This document shows positions 17,023 through 25,560 of a stretch of 64,000 nucleotides of DNA, in pieces. Source of the DNA: Bacteroidota bacterium (GTDB lineage Bacteria; Bacteroidota; Bacteroidia; NS11-12g; UBA9320); contig NVWV01000003.1 in the NCBI GenBank assembly GCA_002746305.1, forward strand, positions 322,501 through 386,500. The letters are read 5' to 3'. The notes beneath the pieces are model-generated. The model had not been told where the DNA came from. It worked only from the letters and a program-made list of their open reading frames with translations, and did not search any database. Position 1 is the stretch's first letter. Every line of letters starts with the position of its first letter. The position numbers were made by a program, and so were the translations under genes.

Positions 17023-18183
17023 ATGCTCAACTTCGAACTACAAAATCCAGTCAAAATATTATTTGGTAAAGGCGAGATAGCCAAGCTAAACACTCAGATA
17101 CCAAAGGAAGCTAAAGTATTGCTTCTTTATGGCGGAGGAAGCATCAAAAAAAATGGAATATACAATCAAGTAACATCTGCTTTACAAGGATATGACTACC
17201 AAGAATTTGGTGGCATCCCTGCCAATCCAGAGTACGATATACTCCTAGATGCACTTACTATTATTAAAGAGCAAAACATCACTTTTCTTCTTGCTGTAGG
17301 CGGAGGTTCAGTCATAGACGGTGTCAAATTCCTGTCTTCTGCTGCTTTGTATGAAGGCAATGAGCCTTGGGATATCTTGGCAAATGGAATTAGAACAGAA
17401 GTTGGAATGCCATTTGGGACTGTATTAACGTTACCAGCTACAGGTACAGAAATGAACAGCGGCTCTGTTATCTCGCGTAGAAGTACGGGCGAAAAACGAG
17501 CTATGGGTGGACCGGGATTATTCCCACAGTTTAGCATACTCGATCCTACAGTAGTTGCAAGCATACCACAACGTCAGTTGGCCAATGGTATAGCGGATGC
17601 ATATACTCATGTAATGGAACAGTACATGACCTACTCAGTAGGTGCCGACTTACAAGACCGATTTGCAGAAAGCATTATGAATAGTTTGATAGCTACTGCT
17701 CCTAAACTAATGCAAGACCCAAGTGACTACAAAACTGCTGCTAATTTTATGTGGTGTTGCACAATGGCTCTTAATGGATTGATACAAAAAGGAGTTCCTA
17801 CGGATTGGGCTATCCATGTTATCGGACATGAGCTCACAGCTTTGTATGGCATAGATCACGCACGTACGCTAGCTATTATCGCTCCAAGACATTACCATCA
17901 TTTTTTGGATAACAAAAAAGAAAAGCTTGCTCAATACGGGGAACGGGTATGGAATATTACTGAAGGAAGTATTGAAGAACGAGCTAAAGCAGCTATTGAA
18001 AAAACGGAAGCATTCTTCCACAGCTTAGACATTCCAACGCGACTTAGCGATTATACGGACCAATACGAGGGAACTGCCGAAAAAGTAAGCGAAACACTCC
18101 GTGAACGTGGATGGGTTGCCCTTGGTGAACACAAAGCTGTAACTCCAGAAGCTGTAAAGACGATTGTGGAGGGGAGTTATTAG
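17023..18183 (+). CDS. Iron-containing (type III) alcohol dehydrogenase, YqhD-like (386 aa)
   Basis: Begins with MLNFELQNPVKILFGKGEI, then the nucleotide-binding GGGSVIDG motif, GTGTEMNSGSVI, the metal-binding NGIADAYTHVMEQY region (Asp and His) and the second metal site IGHELTALYGIDHA. The closest recognisable style is NADPH-dependent YqhD, which reduces a broad range of aldehydes and may detoxify lipid-derived aldehydes. The frame can start at TTG 17008, but the ATG at 17023 fits the family N-terminus. Confidence 0.92.
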   Translation: MLNFELQNPVKILFGKGEIAKLNTQIPKEAKVLLLYGGGSIKKNGIYNQVTSALQGYDYQEFGGIPANPEYDILLDALTIIKEQNITFLLAVGGGSVIDGVKFLSSAALYEGNEPWDILANGIRTEVGMPFGTVLTLPATGTEMNSGSVISRRSTGEKRAMGGPGLFPQFSILDPTVVASIPQRQLANGIADAYTHVMEQYMTYSVGADLQDRFAESIMNSLIATAPKLMQDPSDYKTAANFMWCCTMALNGLIQKGVPTDWAIHVIGHELTALYGIDHARTLAIIAPRHYHHFLDNKKEKLAQYGERVWNITEGSIEERAKAAIEKTEAFFHSLDIPTRLSDYTDQYEGTAEKVSETLRERGWVALGEHKAVTPEAVKTIVEGSY

Positions 18184-18270
18184 TCGGAAACCAAATAGCT
18201 ATCAAATAAAATGTTCAAAACTACATCTGGCAAGTTTTAAACATTGCTTCTAGCTGTATCCAGCGGTCAT

Positions 18271-18278
18271 TACTTTTG
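18271..18278 (+). promoter_or_regulatory. -7 element TACTTTTG
   Basis: Perfect motif ending 5 bases before the ATG of the AbiH gene at 18284. Predicted leaderless. Confidence 0.6.
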
Positions 18279-18283
18279 AAAGT

Positions 18284-19471
18284 ATGAACACCCTCTTTAT
18301 TATTGGCAATGGATTTGATTTGGCTCATGGATTAAAGACTAGATATGAAGATTTCATACTTAGTTTAATAAAGAAGGATTTATTGGAACTTATTTCGATA
18401 TTTAAGGAAATCCCTCAAACAAACTTCGACTTAAAATCAACGAATATTACCCTGAGCAGTTCACCTGATTTGGTTATTTCTTTTCTAGAAAAATTTACAC
18501 CAACAATAGAATCAATATCAGACCTGAAGAGAAATGTCGGACAGTTTAAACATATTACTCATTTACGTTTTAAAAATTTAGTTCTTCAAAGAATTTGGAA
18601 ATCTCACAAGAGTCCAAATTGGTCAGACATAGAATGGCAATATTTTCAAACATTAGTTGGAATTGTAAACCCTCCTAAAAGCAGTCCATTAACTGATCAA
18701 ACTATTCACCTTGAAAACCAACTGATAAAACTCAACGAAGATATTGATGAAATAGCACAAGAGTTAAACGACTATCTAAAAGAAATAAGTGAAAATTTTA
18801 TTCCAGATTTGTCACTTATAGAGAAATACAACAAAATACTTTTAGAACATCTAGGAGGGAACAACCTAATTCTAAATTTCAACTACACTTCGGTTCTAAG
18901 TCATTGTCCAACTGCAAATCAATTCGACATGATTAATATCCACGGGATACTTGGTCAATACAGTCCCTTAATAATTGGCTATGGAGATGAAGCGACCTCT
19001 CTGTATAAGAAATTGGAAAATCAAAATAATTTTGAATTTCTAAGACATACTAAGTCCTCTCGATATGCTGAAAATGATAACTATCATAAAGTTCATAGCT
19101 TTATTAATAGATGGACTAAACCTATTTCTATGATTGAACAGGAAAATATTAATAGTGGCATAACAATGAGCCCTAATTATGTACCCCTTAGTGAAGTCCC
19201 ATATGAAGTAGTAATCCTTGGTCATTCTTGCGGGTTGTCTGACAGAGTACTTCTAAAAGAAATTCTAGAAAACAACAATTGCGAAAAAGTCCACGTTTAT
19301 TATTACAATGACAAAAAAGGCAACACTGATTTTTTACACACCGTCAGTAACATATCCCGCCACTTTGATAACAAGGTTCACATGAGAAGCAAAGTACAAT
19401 CATTAAAACTCAAATATCGAATGCCTCAATGGGATGACGAACCTGAGTCTAAAAACGCAACGTCAACTTGA
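18284..19471 (+). CDS. AbiH-family abortive-infection (phage defence) protein (395 aa)
   Basis: Starts with the AbiH hallmark FIIGNGFDLAHGLKTRYEDF (residues 5-24), has the downstream LNFNYTSVL segment near residue 200 with a following HGILG, and ends with the GHSCGLSD block. AbiH proteins are single-gene abortive-infection systems first known from Lactococcus; the trigger and toxic activity are unknown. The gene has its own -7 element 5 bases from the ATG and is convergent with an orphan ParD-type antitoxin gene, with stops 2 bases apart. It is the only clear defence gene in the window. Confidence 0.85.
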   Translation: MNTLFIIGNGFDLAHGLKTRYEDFILSLIKKDLLELISIFKEIPQTNFDLKSTNITLSSSPDLVISFLEKFTPTIESISDLKRNVGQFKHITHLRFKNLVLQRIWKSHKSPNWSDIEWQYFQTLVGIVNPPKSSPLTDQTIHLENQLIKLNEDIDEIAQELNDYLKEISENFIPDLSLIEKYNKILLEHLGGNNLILNFNYTSVLSHCPTANQFDMINIHGILGQYSPLIIGYGDEATSLYKKLENQNNFEFLRHTKSSRYAENDNYHKVHSFINRWTKPISMIEQENINSGITMSPNYVPLSEVPYEVVILGHSCGLSDRVLLKEILENNNCEKVHVYYYNDKKGNTDFLHTVSNISRHFDNKVHMRSKVQSLKLKYRMPQWDDEPESKNATST

Positions 19472-19473
19472 TT

Positions 19474-19710
19474 TCAAGATTTCGCATGTCGTTTTACTCC
19501 ATCAGCAATAATATCAGATACGCTTCTAGAACTTGTTCCACTACTCATTCCCTGATGTACTGCAGTTCTTAAATCCTCGATTACTTTCACCCGATATATT
19601 TGATGCATTCGCAATGCTTCACGCACTAATTCACTTGCATTTTGATAATCCCCTTGCTCTATTTGGCTTTTGATATAGGCTTGTTGTTTATCTGTGAAAT
19701 GTACATTCAT
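19474..19710 (-). CDS. ParD-family (ribbon-helix-helix) antitoxin, orphan (78 aa)
   Basis: Type II antitoxin of the ParD/CopG group: an N-terminal ribbon-helix-helix (MNVHFTDKQQAYIKSQIEQG..QNASELVREALR) followed by a short toxin-binding tail. ParD normally binds and represses its own promoter and neutralises the RelE/ParE-fold toxin encoded just downstream. Here the downstream position is occupied by the oppositely oriented AbiH gene, and no ParE-like frame is present. It may be a solitary antitoxin or the survivor of a disrupted pair. Confidence 0.85.
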   Translation of the reverse strand: MNVHFTDKQQAYIKSQIEQGDYQNASELVREALRMHQIYRVKVIEDLRTAVHQGMSSGTSSRSVSDIIADGVKRHAKS

Positions 19711-19732
19711 AGTACAAAATTACATGATTTTA

Positions 19733-19753
19733 TCCATATTCGCCAAATATGGA
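19733..19753. promoter_or_regulatory. Candidate ParD operator (inverted repeat)
   Basis: Perfect 8-bp inverted repeat TCCATATT / AATATGGA with a 5-base spacer, 23 bases upstream of the parD start. This fits an autoregulatory ribbon-helix-helix operator (inference). Confidence 0.55.
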
Positions 19754-19799
19754 CATACAAAACACGTTTCACACTATTTGAGTTTGACCGTGCAAAAAC

Positions 19800-19807
19800 T
19801 ACCTTTG
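19800..19807 (+). promoter_or_regulatory. -7 element TACCTTTG (menB)
   Basis: Perfect motif ending 4 bases before the menB ATG at 19812. Predicted leaderless. Confidence 0.6.
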
Positions 19808-19811
19808 CCTC

Positions 19812-20651
19812 ATGAGCCAAACCAACTGGACCACCGTAAAAGAATACGAAGACATTACTTACAAAAAGAGCAATGGTGTTGCTCGGATTGCGTTCAATAG
19901 ACCCGATGTACGAAATGCGTTTCGCCCGAAAACTACCAGTGAATTACTGGACGCTTTTCACGATGCACAGGAAGATTTGAGCATTGGTGTTGTTTTACTA
20001 AGTGCAGAAGGACCAAGTACTAAAGATGGAGTATACAGTTTCTGTAGTGGTGGCGATCAAAAAGCTCGTGGACATCAGGGATATGTGGGTGATGACAACT
20101 ACCACAGATTAAACATCTTGGACGTACAACGTCTCATACGTTTTATGCCCAAGGTGGTTATAGCCGTAGTTCCTGGATGGGCTGTTGGTGGTGGGCACAG
20201 TCTTCATGTAGTTTGTGATATGACTCTTGCCAGTAAAGAGCATGCGATATTCAAACAAACCGATGCCGATGTTACCAGTTTTGACGGAGGATATGGTTCT
20301 GCTTATTTAGCTAAAATGGTTGGACAGAAAAAAGCTCGTGAAATATTCTTTTTAGGTAGAAATTACGATGCTCAAGAGGCTTTTGATATGGGAATGGTAA
20401 ATGCAGTAGTCCCACATGCAGAATTGGAAGATACAGCCTATGAATGGGCTCAAGAAATTCTTCAAAAATCACCTACAAGCATCAAAATGTTGAAGTTTGC
20501 TATGAACCTAACCGATGATGGAATGGTTGGGCAACAGATATTTGCTGGTGAAGCTACACGATTGGCATATATGACCGATGAAGCGAAAGAAGGTCGGGAT
20601 GCATTTCTAGAAAAACGTAAGCCTGATTTTAAGAAGGAGTGGTTGCCGTAA
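19812..20651 (+). CDS. menB: 1,4-dihydroxy-2-naphthoyl-CoA synthase (279 aa)
   Basis: Crotonase-fold MenB of the menaquinone pathway, which cyclises O-succinylbenzoyl-CoA. Signatures are ARIAFNRPDVRNAFRP, the disordered A-loop start FCSGGDQKARG, VPGWAVGGGHSLH, and SFDGGYGSAYLAK. Asp151 in KQTDADV occupies the position that is Gly in bicarbonate-dependent (type I) MenB, so this is the type II form that uses its own carboxylate. The C-terminus KFAMNLTDDGMVGQQ..AGEATRLAYMTDEA is typical. The last 14 coding bases plus 11 following bases recur at 22287-22311. Confidence 0.95.
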   Translation: MSQTNWTTVKEYEDITYKKSNGVARIAFNRPDVRNAFRPKTTSELLDAFHDAQEDLSIGVVLLSAEGPSTKDGVYSFCSGGDQKARGHQGYVGDDNYHRLNILDVQRLIRFMPKVVIAVVPGWAVGGGHSLHVVCDMTLASKEHAIFKQTDADVTSFDGGYGSAYLAKMVGQKKAREIFFLGRNYDAQEAFDMGMVNAVVPHAELEDTAYEWAQEILQKSPTSIKMLKFAMNLTDDGMVGQQIFAGEATRLAYMTDEAKEGRDAFLEKRKPDFKKEWLP

Positions 20652-20662
20652 ATGGTAATGAG
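20638..20662 (+). repeat. Direct repeat 3, left copy (menB 3' end)
   Basis: 25 bases identical to 22287-22311, covering the last codons of menB, its TAA stop and 11 bases beyond. Confidence 0.88.
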
Positions 20663-20859
20663 ATTTTGAGTATTGAGTTATGAGACTATGTGCTCTTACT
20701 TATCCGCTAGTGCCAGCTCAATGTCATTCCCTTTGTTTATTTAGATTACCACGAAAAGTTAAAATGTTGCTTATCAAGCAAATTCTTTTGTTAGCACGGG
20801 TCCTTTGATAAAAAAGCAATTAACGCCACAGAACCTTCACCACAGATATAGCTAACCCT
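20663..20859. other. Non-coding gap
   Basis: About 200 bp between the menB repeat copy and the stop of the T9SS gene. I see no gene, terminator hairpin or further repeat. Confidence 0.5.
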
Positions 20860-22179
20860 TTAAGGATTACTTAAGATTATTTTTTTGACTCCAATGCTCT
20901 CATTAGTGTAAACATATAAGAAATAAACGTTGGGAGGTAACTCACTCAAATTGAGTGTAGTTGTTACTCTTCCAGCCTTTTTTTCTAGGAGTATCTGTCC
21001 AGTACTGTTCAAAATTTTGATCCGATTAATAGTATTTTTTGAGGCGAGAGAAATATAAACTATGTCTTCAGTAGGGTTAGGGTAGATTAAAATAGACGCT
21101 TTCTTCTCACCCTGCACCCCAGAAGTGGCTTGAATCACTTGGCAATATTCATCACTAATACAACCATCTTTCGTCGTAGTTAGGCATATAGAATCCCCAT
21201 CTACATCCGCTGTAAGAAAACTAGGATCCTCTTGATCTGAAGTATCACCATTTTGCAGAACCCATTTGTAGTCATCATATCCAGAAGGGCCATCAACTGC
21301 CACTGTCATTCCTTGATATTCATATGTAAAAGAAGCGTCAGGAATAGGGTATAAAACAACACTTTTGGTAATCTGATTTTTACAGCCATCATCTGTACTC
21401 AAGGTAACATTAAAGGTTCTAGACTGTGCATATAGGTGTGAAGTATGGTAGACATTAAATGCATCAACTCCGTCACCAAATGAAAAACGATATTTCTTCG
21501 TACTATCCGTACTCAGATTTGTGAAATAAACACGATCACCGAAACAGGTTTTGTTTGCGATAAAATCAACAGCTTCATTTCGAAGAACATCTAAGGACTT
21601 CTCTGTAGTATCCCAACAACCATGATCAGACTCCACTCTCAGAAGTATTATTTTGTTTCCAATTGAGTCATATTTTTGATTGACTTCTCTACCAGTTAGC
21701 ATAACTGAATTTGACATTTTCCAATTGAAGCTGACCTCTCCGTATAATTCACTTGGATGATTCTTGCCAACAAAGTTTATTGGAATACCAGAGCAAGCGA
21801 AATCCCATTCGAAGTCACTATCTGGATTCCGTTTAACAGATATTTCTTTTTGAATTTGTGATGAGTCCCCGTACTGATTCCTAATGACAAGTTTCACTTG
21901 ATATGTACCAGGATTATTCCATGTATAATTGGGACTTGAAAGACTTGAATATATAAAATCTGTATCTTCAATAACCCAATGATAGGTTAACGTATCCCCA
22001 ATGTCAAAAGTTGATGTATTGGTAATTTGAATTTGTTCGGATACACACGCTTTGTCTTGCATGGAAAAGCTTGCAACTGGTATTGCAGAACCGTAATGAC
22101 TACAAAAAACTAAAAACGTGAAAATAAACGTGAACTTAACCCCAGAAAGCCATATTTTCTTTGGGTTGCAGATGTACAT
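20860..22179 (-). CDS. T9SS cargo protein with PKD domains (439 aa)
   Basis: Secretion signal in the first 35 residues (VKFTFIFTFLVFCSHYGSA), then PKD-type beta-sandwich repeats marked by SFGDGVDAF, YTWNNPGTYQVKLVIRN and LYAQSRTFNVTLSTDDGC. It ends in a type A sorting domain (ILIYPNPTEDIVYISL...NVYFLYVYTNESIGVKKIIL). The expected fate is export through T9SS to the cell surface. A -7 element TAATTTTG lies 15 bases upstream of the ATG. It lies between two copies of the menB 3' end and was probably placed between menB and the cupin gene. Confidence 0.88.
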   Translation of the reverse strand: MYICNPKKIWLSGVKFTFIFTFLVFCSHYGSAIPVASFSMQDKACVSEQIQITNTSTFDIGDTLTYHWVIEDTDFIYSSLSSPNYTWNNPGTYQVKLVIRNQYGDSSQIQKEISVKRNPDSDFEWDFACSGIPINFVGKNHPSELYGEVSFNWKMSNSVMLTGREVNQKYDSIGNKIILLRVESDHGCWDTTEKSLDVLRNEAVDFIANKTCFGDRVYFTNLSTDSTKKYRFSFGDGVDAFNVYHTSHLYAQSRTFNVTLSTDDGCKNQITKSVVLYPIPDASFTYEYQGMTVAVDGPSGYDDYKWVLQNGDTSDQEDPSFLTADVDGDSICLTTTKDGCISDEYCQVIQATSGVQGEKKASILIYPNPTEDIVYISLASKNTINRIKILNSTGQILLEKKAGRVTTTLNLSELPPNVYFLYVYTNESIGVKKIILSNP

Positions 22180-22194
22180 AACGTAAAGATATCA

Positions 22195-22202
22195 CAAAAT
22201 TA
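22195..22202 (-). promoter_or_regulatory. -7 element TAATTTTG
   Basis: Perfect motif on the minus strand, 15 bases upstream of the ATG at 22179. Confidence 0.5.
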
Positions 22203-22286
22203 GGCATTAATCCAATTTTGTGGTTTTGCGACTCTACTATTCTTGACAATTCAGTTCACTGAAAAGTTAGAGTATGATATCCATGA

Positions 22287-22311
22287 AGTGGTTGCCGTAA
22301 ATGGTAATGAG
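22287..22311 (+). pseudogene. Direct repeat 3, right copy: stranded menB 3' fragment
   Basis: Exact 25-bp copy of 20638-20662, located 10 bases from the stop of the cupin gene, which was presumably the original convergent neighbour of menB. Confidence 0.85.
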
Positions 22312-22321
22312 GCCTTTGTTC

Positions 22322-22849
22322 TTACTTCCTTTCCGAACCGATACAGGTAGTTATTAAAACAGCAGGAATTTCACCTCTATTGTGCCATCTGTGTCTTGTC
22401 CCATTCTGGACAATTGAATCTCCTTCATTGAGTTCTACTTCTTTATTGTCATCCAGTTCTAGAATTATTGATCCAGAAATCAAATAGGTACAATCTACAG
22501 AATTCGTAGTATGCATACCCGGATTATCCTGCTCAAAATGTCCCAAGAACCCAGGAAGCAAAGCATCAATTTCAGCTTTTGATTTCTGTCCGTCAGAATT
22601 TGTTGTTTTAGGAGGAACAACCCACACAAAAAAACGATGGCCCCCTGCTTCAGGAAACCAATCCATTTTTTCTTCCATTAATCCATTATCTGGATGTACA
22701 GTAATTGAATCCTTTCCCCATAGTTGTATAAAATCTTTTCCTCCACCGAGACTAATCCCCTCAATAATTGAATCGCTAATAATGACAGATTTGCCTTCTT
22801 CTGAATGACCTGTGACTACACGTCTGATCTTATTTTCAGGCTTCTGCAT
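22322..22849 (-). CDS. Cupin-domain protein (175 aa)
   Basis: Single conserved-barrel cupin. The C-terminal half holds ELNEGDSIVQNGTRHRWHNRGE, with histidines placed as in cupin metal sites, and the N-terminal half starts IRRVVTGHSEEGKSVI. The start is the ATG at 22849; the frame further upstream begins with TTG. Homologs are annotated only as cupins and the substrate is unknown. Upstream of thioredoxin-like genes on the same strand. Confidence 0.85.
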   Translation of the reverse strand: MQKPENKIRRVVTGHSEEGKSVIISDSIIEGISLGGGKDFIQLWGKDSITVHPDNGLMEEKMDWFPEAGGHRFFVWVVPPKTTNSDGQKSKAEIDALLPGFLGHFEQDNPGMHTTNSVDCTYLISGSIILELDDNKEVELNEGDSIVQNGTRHRWHNRGEIPAVLITTCIGSERK

Positions 22850-22891
22850 TGTTTTCGTTAACAATTTGTTTTCGTTAAATTGAACACCTAT

Positions 22892-23182
22892 CTAACCTCT
22901 TATAATACCCACTAATTCATTTGCCTGTCTCACACCACTTTCTCTCCATGCTAGTTTACCCTTTTTGAAAACCATCAAGGTTGGAACACCTCTTACCGCA
23001 TATGCATCTGCCAAGGCCTTATTCTTGTCAACATCTATTTTGATAATCTTCACCTGATTTCCTAATTCATCTTTTACTTGATCCAGAATAGGTGGCATCA
23101 TCTTACAGGGACCACACCATTCTGCATGAAAATCTACCAAAACGGGCACATCTCCACTAATTGCATCTTTAAAACTTGCCAT
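22892..23182 (-). CDS. Thioredoxin (96 aa)
   Basis: Short classical thioredoxin: DFHAEWCGPCKMMPPIL with the WCGPC active site at about residues 22-26, a KIDVDKNKALADAY strand, and the cis-Pro loop VRGVPTLMVFKKGK. Cytoplasmic, with no signal peptide. Slightly short at the N-terminus compared with E. coli TrxA. It sits 42 bp upstream of the cupin gene on the same strand. Confidence 0.93.
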   Translation of the reverse strand: MASFKDAISGDVPVLVDFHAEWCGPCKMMPPILDQVKDELGNQVKIIKIDVDKNKALADAYAVRGVPTLMVFKKGKLAWRESGVRQANELVGIIRG

Positions 23183-23340
23183 ATCTCTTAAATCTATTTA
23201 CGAAACACTCACTAACTGCTGACATCAGATATCTGTACTACCAATCTCTTAATGAGCAAAATGAGGATTTTGATGTGTGTTTTGAAATCCATTCGGAATA
23301 AATCTCACATCTAAAGTCTTCGTTCTCACATCCAGAAACC

Positions 23341-23646
23341 CTAAACTAATCTATTTGCCTTTTGCCATGACCCTCCATTGTAAGCCTCAACTCCATTGCG
23401 TTTTAAGATACCGGCAGCACTTCCACTTCTCATACCACTTGCACAACATGTAATCACAGGCTTGTTCCATTTCTTTATAGTCTCTATTTTCCTTTCAATA
23501 GTATCAAGGGGAATGTTTTTGCTGCCTTTTACATGTCCTCCAGCAAATTCTGCTGGACTACGTACGTCCACTATGATTGCACCTTCTCTCATTTTTTCGC
23601 CCAAATCTACCTTTGGACCGAATAATTTCTTTACAAATCGTAACAT
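23341..23646 (-). CDS. Rhodanese-like domain protein (101 aa)
   Basis: Single rhodanese domain. VDVRSPAEFAGGHVKGSKNIP is the CH2A/CH2B region, and the active-site loop is CCASGMRSG with the catalytic Cys in 'VITCCASGMRS'. Such proteins carry persulfide sulfur. The frame extends upstream to 23760, but the ATG at 23646 (MLRFVKKLFG) is the natural start. The gene is divergent from the GreA-like gene at 23723, and their promoters share 76 bp. Confidence 0.9.
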   Translation of the reverse strand: MLRFVKKLFGPKVDLGEKMREGAIIVDVRSPAEFAGGHVKGSKNIPLDTIERKIETIKKWNKPVITCCASGMRSGSAAGILKRNGVEAYNGGSWQKANRLV

Positions 23647-23702
23647 TATCTGCAAATGTGTTATTCTACTTTGATTTTTAGTGACTAACGTCACTAAATT
23701 AT

Positions 23703-23710
23703 TACCTTTG
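23703..23710 (+). promoter_or_regulatory. -7 element TACCTTTG
   Basis: Perfect motif 12 bases before the ATG at 23723. It rules out the longer frame that begins at 23681. Confidence 0.6.
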
Positions 23711-23722
23711 GAAAAGGCAAGT

Positions 23723-24169
23723 ATGAATAAGTCAAATATACACGCAGCCTGTATGACCAAGCTGCAAGGACAATTAGAAGAATTACAATCTGCTATTGAT
23801 AAAGTTCAAGAATCTATCATAGGAGAAGAGAATAGTACCGCAGGTAATAAGTTTGAAACTGCTCGTGCGATGGGGCAAGAGGAATTGGACAGACTCAATC
23901 AAACTCTAAATCATTCTCTTAGAGAAATGAATATTCTCAGTCAAATAAGTCCCGATAAACCATGTGACTCGGCTCAACTGGGTGCTCTTATTACGACCAG
24001 TAAAAAAAGCATGTATTTGAGTATTGGATTAGGTAAAATAGAAATAGGTAAAGACACTGTATTTGCTATTTCAACCTCTTCGCCCATTGGACAACAACTC
24101 ATGGGTAAAGAAAAAGATGGCGTAGTTGCCTTTGGTGGGAAGAAAGAAAAAATTGTATCTGTAGACTAG
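23723..24169 (+). CDS. GreA/GreB-related protein (148 aa)
   Basis: Coiled N-terminal helix pair (LQSAIDKVQESI..EENSTAGNKFETARAMGQEELDRLNQ) followed by a small beta domain (GALITTSKKSMYLSIGLGKIEI...SPIGQQLMGKEKDGVV). The end SPIGQQLMGKEKGD-like block is the GreA/B C-terminal signature. Bacteroidota homologs of this length are often misnamed 3-oxoacyl-ACP synthase. A role in RNA polymerase binding is plausible but unproven. Confidence 0.8.
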   Translation: MNKSNIHAACMTKLQGQLEELQSAIDKVQESIIGEENSTAGNKFETARAMGQEELDRLNQTLNHSLREMNILSQISPDKPCDSAQLGALITTSKKSMYLSIGLGKIEIGKDTVFAISTSSPIGQQLMGKEKDGVVAFGGKKEKIVSVD

Positions 24170-24711
24170 CTTCTGTAGTGGATATTGTATAACAACAATC
24201 TTCGAATTTCTTGTAATCTACCAACTGAAACATAGTCTATGTCCTCCATTTTTACATGGCATTCTCCATCTTTTTGACCGTGCGTATCTATAGCCAAAAT
24301 ATGGATTTCCTCAAAGTCTATGTTCAATACGAAACACGATAGATAAAGTTCCTTAGTGTCAATAGAGCAAATAAGATTTTTCTCTTTACACTCGGACAAA
24401 ACAGAAAAAAAATCTCCCATATCGTTCTCCAAATTAGCATATGTCTTAGATAGTTTAGAAAATTCCTTGGTGTTATGATACAAGAAGTTTACGCTTCTGC
24501 ACATCTCATCATCTAAATCTACCCGTTCTATATCCGTTACTTTTAAGGTAATTACACCATCATATTGGCCATACTTTGAAACGTGTTCAATGGTTACAAA
24601 CTCTGAGGTGTAGGCTAATACAAAACCTATCCAAGTTGCATTATCACCATATGTATTCAATGAGATTATCTTCTTACTCTCTAAAGCATCACTAAAAGCA
24701 TTCTGAAACAT
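24166..24711 (-). CDS. Unknown cytoplasmic protein with internal duplication (181 aa)
   Basis: No known family. The protein has two similar halves: residues about 12-75 (KKIISLNTYG..WIGFVLAYTSEFVTI..KYGQYDGVITLKVTDIERVDL) and about 110-175 (KNLICSIDTK..LSCFVLNIDFEEIHI..THGQKDGECHVKMEDIDYVSV). Each looks like a small five-strand barrel of the Sm/LSm or SH3 type ('dG..tlk..dI..v'). The start at 24711 is supported by a -7 element ending 5 bases upstream. The longer frame to 24798 would overlap the promoter of the divergent xth gene. It overlaps the end of the GreA-like gene by 4 bases (convergent). Confidence 0.75.
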   Translation of the reverse strand: MFQNAFSDALESKKIISLNTYGDNATWIGFVLAYTSEFVTIEHVSKYGQYDGVITLKVTDIERVDLDDEMCRSVNFLYHNTKEFSKLSKTYANLENDMGDFFSVLSECKEKNLICSIDTKELYLSCFVLNIDFEEIHILAIDTHGQKDGECHVKMEDIDYVSVGRLQEIRRLLLYNIHYRS

Positions 24712-24716
24712 GAATT

Positions 24717-24724
24717 CAAAATTA
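24717..24724 (-). promoter_or_regulatory. -7 element TAATTTTG
   Basis: Perfect motif on the minus strand ending 5 bases before the ATG at 24711. Predicted leaderless. Confidence 0.5.
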
Positions 24725-24792
24725 GTAGAACATTTTGAACTAGGGGTTTGTTGGGTATGACATAAATTTACAATTAGACTTACATTCGTCAT

Positions 24793-25560
24793 ATGCAAAT
24801 CATCTCTTGGAATGTAAATGGCGTTAGAGCCACAGTTAAAAAAGGTTTAATCGACATTGTACACAATAGTGGTGCGGATATATATTGCTTACAAGAAACC
24901 AAGGCTCAAGATGATCAAGTTCAAGAAGCCTTGACTGATCTCAAGGGTTTTCATGTTTACTCCAACTCAGCCACTAAAAAAGGATATAGCGGTGTCGCCA
25001 TACTTTCTAAGACTAAACCTCTAGCAGTGACCACTGATATAGGGATAGAAGAACATGACGATGAAGGCCGTGTAATCTGTGCAGAATACGACGATTTCTA
25101 CCTTATAAATGTCTACGTTCCCAACAGTGGTTCTGGATTAAAACGATTGGATTATCGAGAGACGTGGGATGTCGCTTTTAAGAACTATTTAGCTGACTTA
25201 CAGAAGAATAAACCCATTGTTGTAACGGGTGACTTTAATGTAGCACACGAAGCTATCGACTTGAAAAACGACAAACCCAACTACAACAAAACAAGTGGTT
25301 ACACCCAAAGAGAGATTGATGGCTTAGATGGCATTTTAAGCATAGGTTTAAAGGATACTTTTAGGGTGCTACATCCAGAAGAAGTAAAATATAGTTTTTG
25401 GAGTACTCGTTTCAACGCAAGAGCAAGTAACGCAGGATGGAGAATTGATTACTTCATGGTTTCAGATGCTCTAATGCCAAAGGTAAAAAATGCTAGTATC
25501 GATAATGACACGTTCGGTAGCGATCATTGCCCTATTGAACTAGAAGTAGATGTCTTTTAA
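24793..25560 (+). CDS. xth: Exodeoxyribonuclease III / AP endonuclease (255 aa)
   Basis: Full-length EEP-fold nuclease: ISWNVNGVRA at the N-terminus, the metal-binding Glu in LQETKAQ, YVPNSG, GDFNVAHEAIDL (catalytic Asp and Asn), and the terminal SDHCPIELEV with the catalytic His. It removes abasic sites and blocked 3' ends in base-excision repair. Followed by a tiny overlapping membrane-protein ORF. Confidence 0.96.
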   Translation: MQIISWNVNGVRATVKKGLIDIVHNSGADIYCLQETKAQDDQVQEALTDLKGFHVYSNSATKKGYSGVAILSKTKPLAVTTDIGIEEHDDEGRVICAEYDDFYLINVYVPNSGSGLKRLDYRETWDVAFKNYLADLQKNKPIVVTGDFNVAHEAIDLKNDKPNYNKTSGYTQREIDGLDGILSIGLKDTFRVLHPEEVKYSFWSTRFNARASNAGWRIDYFMVSDALMPKVKNASIDNDTFGSDHCPIELEVDVF

